Shown piece by piece: positions 60,384 through 64,000 of a stretch of 64,000 nt of DNA. Made by a program: the position numbers and the translations under genes. The notes beneath the pieces were generated by a model. The model saw nothing but the letters and a program-made list of their open reading frames with translations. It was not told the origin of the DNA and ran no database searches. Each line of letters begins with the position of its first letter. The first letter of the stretch is position 1. The stretch comes from Halobaculum rubrum (GTDB lineage: Archaea; Halobacteriota; Halobacteria; Halobacteriales; Haloferacaceae): positions 2,294,001 to 2,358,000 of the forward strand of contig NZ_CP082284.1 of the NCBI RefSeq assembly GCF_019880225.1, in the 5' to 3' direction.

Positions 60384-61279
60384 TTGCCTAACTCTTCTAC
60401 GGACCGCGCCGAGGACGCGTTCGGGTTCCTCGGCGACGGTCTCCGGCTTACGATCCTCCAGACGCTCGCGACGCGCGAGCCGAGAGCGGGACCCCGAGCG
60501 GACGCGATGGCCTACAGCGACCTCCGCCGGGCCGTCGGCGAACGCGACAGCGGGAAGTTCAGCTACCACCTCGACAAGCTGACCGGTCGGTTCGTCGAGA
60601 AGGCCGACGCCGGCTACCGCCTTCGCGAACCCGGGCGCGAGGCCGTGCGGCTGCTGGACCGCGGCGTCGTCGACGGCCCGATCGAGTTCCACAGGGCTCC
60701 GGTCGACGCCAGCTGTCCGTTCTGCGGCGGCGGCGTTCGCGTGCAGTACAGCGACCACCACGTGATCAGCTACTGCACCGAGTGCGAGGGGCTGTTCGAT
60801 GCCGACGAGACCCCGGAGGGAACGCTCTCCGGGGTCGTGCTCCCCCCGGCAACCGTGAGGACGGTGACCCCGAGTCGCTGTTCCGGCGGGCACATCGCGT
60901 GTTGCAGCGGCGGCTCCGCGCCATGTTCGACGGCATGTGTCTGGAGTGCGGGGGCGAGGTCGAGCGCTCGATACGTCGCTGCCCGGACCACGAGGCTTCG
61001 GGTGGACAGGCCTGCGAGGCGTGCGGTTCCGCGTACAGGGGCCTCGCGGAGCTCGTCTGTGAGACCTGCGGCCGCGGTCGCGTGAGCCACCCGCTGTTCG
61101 GAAACCCCGCCGCCGACGACGTCGCCGCCGACGGGACGCCCGGCGAGCACGCCTGGGAACGGTTCGCGACGTTCCTCACGTGGAAGCCGGTGAACACGGA
61201 TGTGGGCGCGGTGGCGTTCGAGCGCCCCGACGGCGGCGAGCGCGTCGTGCTCGACGACGACTTCCGCGTGCTGGAGTAG
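60384..61279 (+). pseudogene. Frameshifted ArsR-like HTH regulator with zinc-ribbon domains
   Basis: Two adjacent frames make one protein. The first (from TTG 60384) gives an ArsR-like winged helix (FGFLGDGLRLTILQTLATRE, then YSDLRRAVGERDSGKFSYHL) and a zinc ribbon CPFCGGGV. It loses sense after VVLPPATV near 60857. The other frame resumes with EDGDPESLFRRAHRVLQRRL, CLECGGEVERSIRRCPDH and CEACGSAYRG, and ends at 61279. Adding one G to GTGAGGAC (giving GTGGAGGAC) restores a single 299-residue frame. It is a recent 1-base deletion or a sequencing error. A TATA-like AACTAATATG lies ~30 bases before the TTG. Confidence 0.7.
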
Positions 61280-61365
61280 GTCACCCCGGGCGGTCCGTCT
61301 CCTCTCCGTATCGTCTCGTCGTCGTTCCGTTCACCCGTCCGTTCGGCCGACCTCCGTCGGGATTG

Positions 61366-62388
61366 TCATCGCTCGACAGTGCTCGGGCTCTGGTCCAGTT
61401 CGACGACCCGTCGGGTCCGCTCACCGAGTTCGACGAGGTGACACAGCGGGTTTCCGGGGTACACCACCGGGTTCTCGAGGATGCCGACGAGGAGACCGGT
61501 GAACGGCGCCTCGATGGCGACGTTGTCGTCCTTGAACGGGTTCGTGATGGTACAGACCGTGTCCCCCTCGTGGACCAGCGAGCCTCGTTCGAAGTGCATG
61601 TCGACCATTCCGCCGCTGTCGGCCCTGAGCCACGTCTTCTCGCGTTCCTCGGTGATCACGGTCCGCCAGCCCGGCCAGCGGACGTGTTCGGCCTCAAGCA
61701 TCCCGTACTCCGCGAACGTCGAGCGGACCCCCGAGAGCGCCTCGTCGATCAGCGCCCGCTGGAAGCGGTGTGCCTCGCCCATCTCGACGGTGATCGCCGG
61801 GATCCCGTCGGTCACAGCCTCCGTTCGGAGCATCCCGGAGGAGCCTTCGCTGTCGATGATGACGTTCGTTCCGTACGCCCGGGCGAGGCGAGCGGCGTCG
61901 GAGTCACCCATGTCGGCGCGGGCATGGATCATGTTCGTTCGCCCCCGCGTCGACGTGTGAAAGTCCAGCCCGAAGTCGCACGGGTCGATGAAGTTCGTGT
62001 AGATGCGCGCGGCCATTCGCTTCGCGCTCGTCGAGTCCGCCGAACCGGGGAACGAGCGGTTCAGGTCGCGGTCGTACACCGGAAGGTAGCGCTGTTGTGC
62101 GAGAAAGCCCGGAACGTTCAACACGGGCAGACAGATGAGCGTACCCGCCAGGTCCGCCAGGTCCCACTCGTGTGCCACCTCTCTGACGACCTCGATCCCG
62201 TTGAGTTCGTCGCCGTGGGCGGCCGCCGAGAGGAAGGCGGTCGGTCCCGGCCGCTCGCCGTTGATGATCGTCACCGGGATCCGGACGGGGTCGCCGAGAT
62301 ACGTCTCCGACACCACGAACCGGATGTTCTGTCGCTCTCCCGGGTCCACCCGACCCCCGTTGTACGTGAAGACGTCGGCGCCGGTCAT
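61366..62388 (-). CDS. Aspartoacylase/succinylglutamate desuccinylase-family zinc peptidase
   Basis: A 340-residue M14-like zinc enzyme. Zinc ligands are His58 and Glu61 in AAAHGDELNGIE and His144 in LDFHTSTRGR; the substrate-carboxylate region is YDRDLNRSFPGS and the catalytic Glu is in ITVEMGEAH. A biotinyl-like beta domain ends the protein (SLVHEGDTVCTITNPFKDDN). The family removes acyl groups from amino acids or cuts C-terminal residues. It is divergent (152 bases) from a RimK-type ligase fused to a retropepsin-like domain, suggesting a make/remove pair. ATG 62388 is preferred over longer basic extensions. Confidence 0.83.
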   Translation of the reverse strand: MTGADVFTYNGGRVDPGERQNIRFVVSETYLGDPVRIPVTIINGERPGPTAFLSAAAHGDELNGIEVVREVAHEWDLADLAGTLICLPVLNVPGFLAQQRYLPVYDRDLNRSFPGSADSTSAKRMAARIYTNFIDPCDFGLDFHTSTRGRTNMIHARADMGDSDAARLARAYGTNVIIDSEGSSGMLRTEAVTDGIPAITVEMGEAHRFQRALIDEALSGVRSTFAEYGMLEAEHVRWPGWRTVITEEREKTWLRADSGGMVDMHFERGSLVHEGDTVCTITNPFKDDNVAIEAPFTGLLVGILENPVVYPGNPLCHLVELGERTRRVVELDQSPSTVER

Positions 62389-62540
62389 GGTCGCCGGTGT
62401 GCGACCGAGCGTGATAAAGTACCGCGTCGGCCGACCGACGTTCGGCCCGCCGGGGCCGCCCCGACGGCGGTTCGTGCCCGTGACCCACACGGTCTTTCGC
62501 CGACCGTGACACATTTGATGCCCCCGACGAGTCATCGTGT

Positions 62541-63899
62541 ATGACTGACGATCCGGTACGCGTCGGGGTACTCTCCCTCCACACGAGCAAGGAGACGAAG
62601 GCGATCTGCAACGCGGTCGAGGCCCTGGGCCACGAGCCCGAGTGGCTCCGGCGGGAGAACGCGGCCGTCAGCATCGAGGACGGCGAGGTCGCGATCGAGC
62701 CGGACGTCGACGTGATCGCCAACCGGATGCTGCTGTCGAACATCGAACAGCCGGCGGAGGGACTCGGTCTCGCGCACACGTTCGGCCGCGCACGACCGAT
62801 CCTCAACGACCCGTCGGCCGTGCTCACGGCGATGCACAAGTTCGCCTCCGCCGTCGCGCTGGTGGAGGACGGCGTCCGCGTCCCGGACGCGCTGCTGGCG
62901 CTGTCGAACGACCGACTCAATCAGGGTCGCGATCGGTTCGGGTCGGAGGGCGTGTACAAGACCGCGATCGGGACCCACGGCGGCGGGACCTGGAAGATCG
63001 ACCTCGACGAGCCGGTCAACCCGATGGTCGGGAACCGGCAGGCGTTCCTGCAGGAGCTCATCGACCGCGACGATTCGAGACATCACGACACCCGCGTGTA
63101 CGTCGTCGGCGGCGAGATCGTCGGCGCCATGAACCGCTACGCCCCGGATGGAGACTGGCGAACCAACGTCGCGCTCGGCGGCGACGTGGAGGACGCCACG
63201 ACCTCGCTTGACGACGAGGCGGCGGCGATGGCGCTGCAGGCGGCCGAGACGGTCGGGCTCGATTACGCCGGCGTCGACCTCGTGCAGGGGTACGACGGCT
63301 GGTACGTGCTGGAAGTGAACCCGACCGCCGGATTCAAAGGGCTGTTCGCAGCGAGCGGTCGCTCGCCGGCGCCCTACATCGCCCGGCTGGCCATCGAGCG
63401 CGGCGGCGGCAGCGTCGACGACGACCGCGTCGAGGAGCTGTCGGCGGTGCTCGACGATTCGACGCCGGCGTGTATGCCCGCCGAGCGCCGGATCAACGAC
63501 GGGCAGACCCCGACTATCGGGTACATCGAGCAGGTCAACGTCGCCGGGACGCAAGGAGCGACACAGGCGTACGCGAAGTCCGACACCGGCGCGACCCGCT
63601 CGTCGATCGACACGCAGCTGGCCGCGGAGATCGGCGCCGGGCCGATCAAGAGCATGACCCGGGTCAAGTCGGGGTCGGTGAAGTCCGGGAAGGCTCGGCC
63701 GGTCGTCGACCTCGTCGTCGGGATCGGCGGCGAACAGCACACCGTCACCGCCAGCGTCGAGGACCGCTCGCACATGGAGTACCCGCTCCTCCTCGGACGC
63801 GACATCCTCCAACACTACCGCGTCGACGTGCAGCGCCGTGCCGACGAGGGCCGGAACCCCGAGAGCGACGAGGAGGAAGAAGAGGGCTCCGAGGAGTAG
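62541..63899 (+). CDS. RimK-like ATP-grasp ligase fused to retropepsin-like (ATP-dependent zinc protease/RimB) domain
   Basis: A 452-residue fusion. Residues 1-300 are an ATP-grasp ligase of the RimK type: RVGVLSLHTSKETKAICNAV, YKTAIGTHGGGTWKIDLD for ATP binding, and YVLEVNPTAGFKGLFAASG with the metal-binding Glu/Asn. Such enzymes add glutamate or other amino acids to a carboxylate. Residues ~323-435 match the aspartyl-protease-like RimB/zinc-protease family: IGYIEQVNVAG, AKSDTGATRSSI with Asp348-Thr-Gly, and EYPLLLGRDIL. The tail is an acidic Glu run. The two domains are separate neighbouring genes in many bacteria. Its target here is unknown. Confidence 0.85.
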   Translation: MTDDPVRVGVLSLHTSKETKAICNAVEALGHEPEWLRRENAAVSIEDGEVAIEPDVDVIANRMLLSNIEQPAEGLGLAHTFGRARPILNDPSAVLTAMHKFASAVALVEDGVRVPDALLALSNDRLNQGRDRFGSEGVYKTAIGTHGGGTWKIDLDEPVNPMVGNRQAFLQELIDRDDSRHHDTRVYVVGGEIVGAMNRYAPDGDWRTNVALGGDVEDATTSLDDEAAAMALQAAETVGLDYAGVDLVQGYDGWYVLEVNPTAGFKGLFAASGRSPAPYIARLAIERGGGSVDDDRVEELSAVLDDSTPACMPAERRINDGQTPTIGYIEQVNVAGTQGATQAYAKSDTGATRSSIDTQLAAEIGAGPIKSMTRVKSGSVKSGKARPVVDLVVGIGGEQHTVTASVEDRSHMEYPLLLGRDILQHYRVDVQRRADEGRNPESDEEEEEGSEE

Positions 63900-63969
63900 C
63901 ACGCGGTAGCGACTCACGCCCGCCGGACAGGCCGGACCGCTTTTCCCTCTCGGGTGACCAGTGTTTAAT

Positions 63970-64000
63970 ATGGGCTTCGGGAGCTACGATGAATCCGAGC
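63970..64000 (+). CDS. Start of a gene cut by the window edge
   Basis: ATG 63970 opens a frame reading MGFGSYDESE, a start seen in small haloarchaeal proteins of unknown function. TTTAATA (63964-63970) is immediately before it. Only ten codons are visible. Confidence 0.5.
   Translation, partial: MGFGSYDESE

Overview
The window is 64 kb of a haloarchaeal (class Halobacteria) chromosome. The evidence is the very high GC, the acidic Asp/Glu-rich proteins, leaderless genes with a TATA box about 25-30 bases before the start, twin-arginine signal peptides, a bacteriorhodopsin locus with Bat and lycopene cyclase, a haloarchaeal phosphomevalonate decarboxylase and an IS1341-type TnpB element. The genus cannot be fixed from the sequence; a Halorubrum-like member of Haloferacales would fit but is only an inference. 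No rRNA, CRISPR array, replication origin or prophage was seen.

Region by region: 1-5 kb holds thyA-folA, a thermonuclease/lamin-tail lipoprotein and small genes. 5-14.5 kb holds an Lhr-type helicase, an NDH-2 oxidoreductase, the mevalonate-pathway gene mvaD, a 3-hydroxyacyl-CoA dehydrogenase and a gluconeogenic fba-fbp operon. 14.7-24.3 kb holds an S9 peptidase, an acyl-CoA carboxylase subunit, a pair of PH-domain membrane proteins, MaoC and CitE-like genes and two divergent glutamate dehydrogenases. 24.3-27.9 kb is the phototrophy locus: bat, with a complete LOV photosensor signature; bop, with every proton-pump residue; and crtY. A Bat-type upstream activating sequence overlaps the bat stop codon. 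A decayed MOSC gene follows.

32.0-40.0 kb is a cell-surface island. It has four related secreted proteins sharing a post-signal motif (TGAF/TGFS-S-V-x-A-[DE]-R), a winged-helix membrane regulator, a rhomboid protease, a Sec11/SipW-like signal peptidase with an extra C-terminal domain and a DUF5305-like membrane protein. It resembles the bacterial SipW-TasA fibre module and is the best candidate for an undescribed system. 40-49 kb is mixed metabolism: an epimerase lacking its catalytic Lys, a second NDH-2, uridine phosphorylase, a serine hydrolase, MsrA, a P450 and tRNA-Thr with a nearby tRNA 3'-end fragment. 49.6-54.4 kb is a livHMGF operon without a binding protein; its LivF carries a repeat-built N-terminal extension. 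54.5-56.05 kb is the TnpB element, whose RuvC-II acidic residues look altered. 56.5-60.3 kb is the sdhCDBA operon. The right edge holds a frameshifted HTH/zinc-ribbon regulator, a divergent aspartoacylase-family peptidase and a RimK-type ligase fused to a retropepsin-like domain, another candidate uncharacterised modification system.

How the genes work together: mvaD feeds isoprenoids to carotenoids, crtY makes beta-carotene, the precursor of retinal, and Bat switches on bop. The retinal-forming dioxygenase (brp/blh) is not in the window. fba-fbp, the glutamate dehydrogenases, MaoC/CitE, the acyl-CoA carboxylase, Sdh and NDH-2 belong to central carbon metabolism and respiration.
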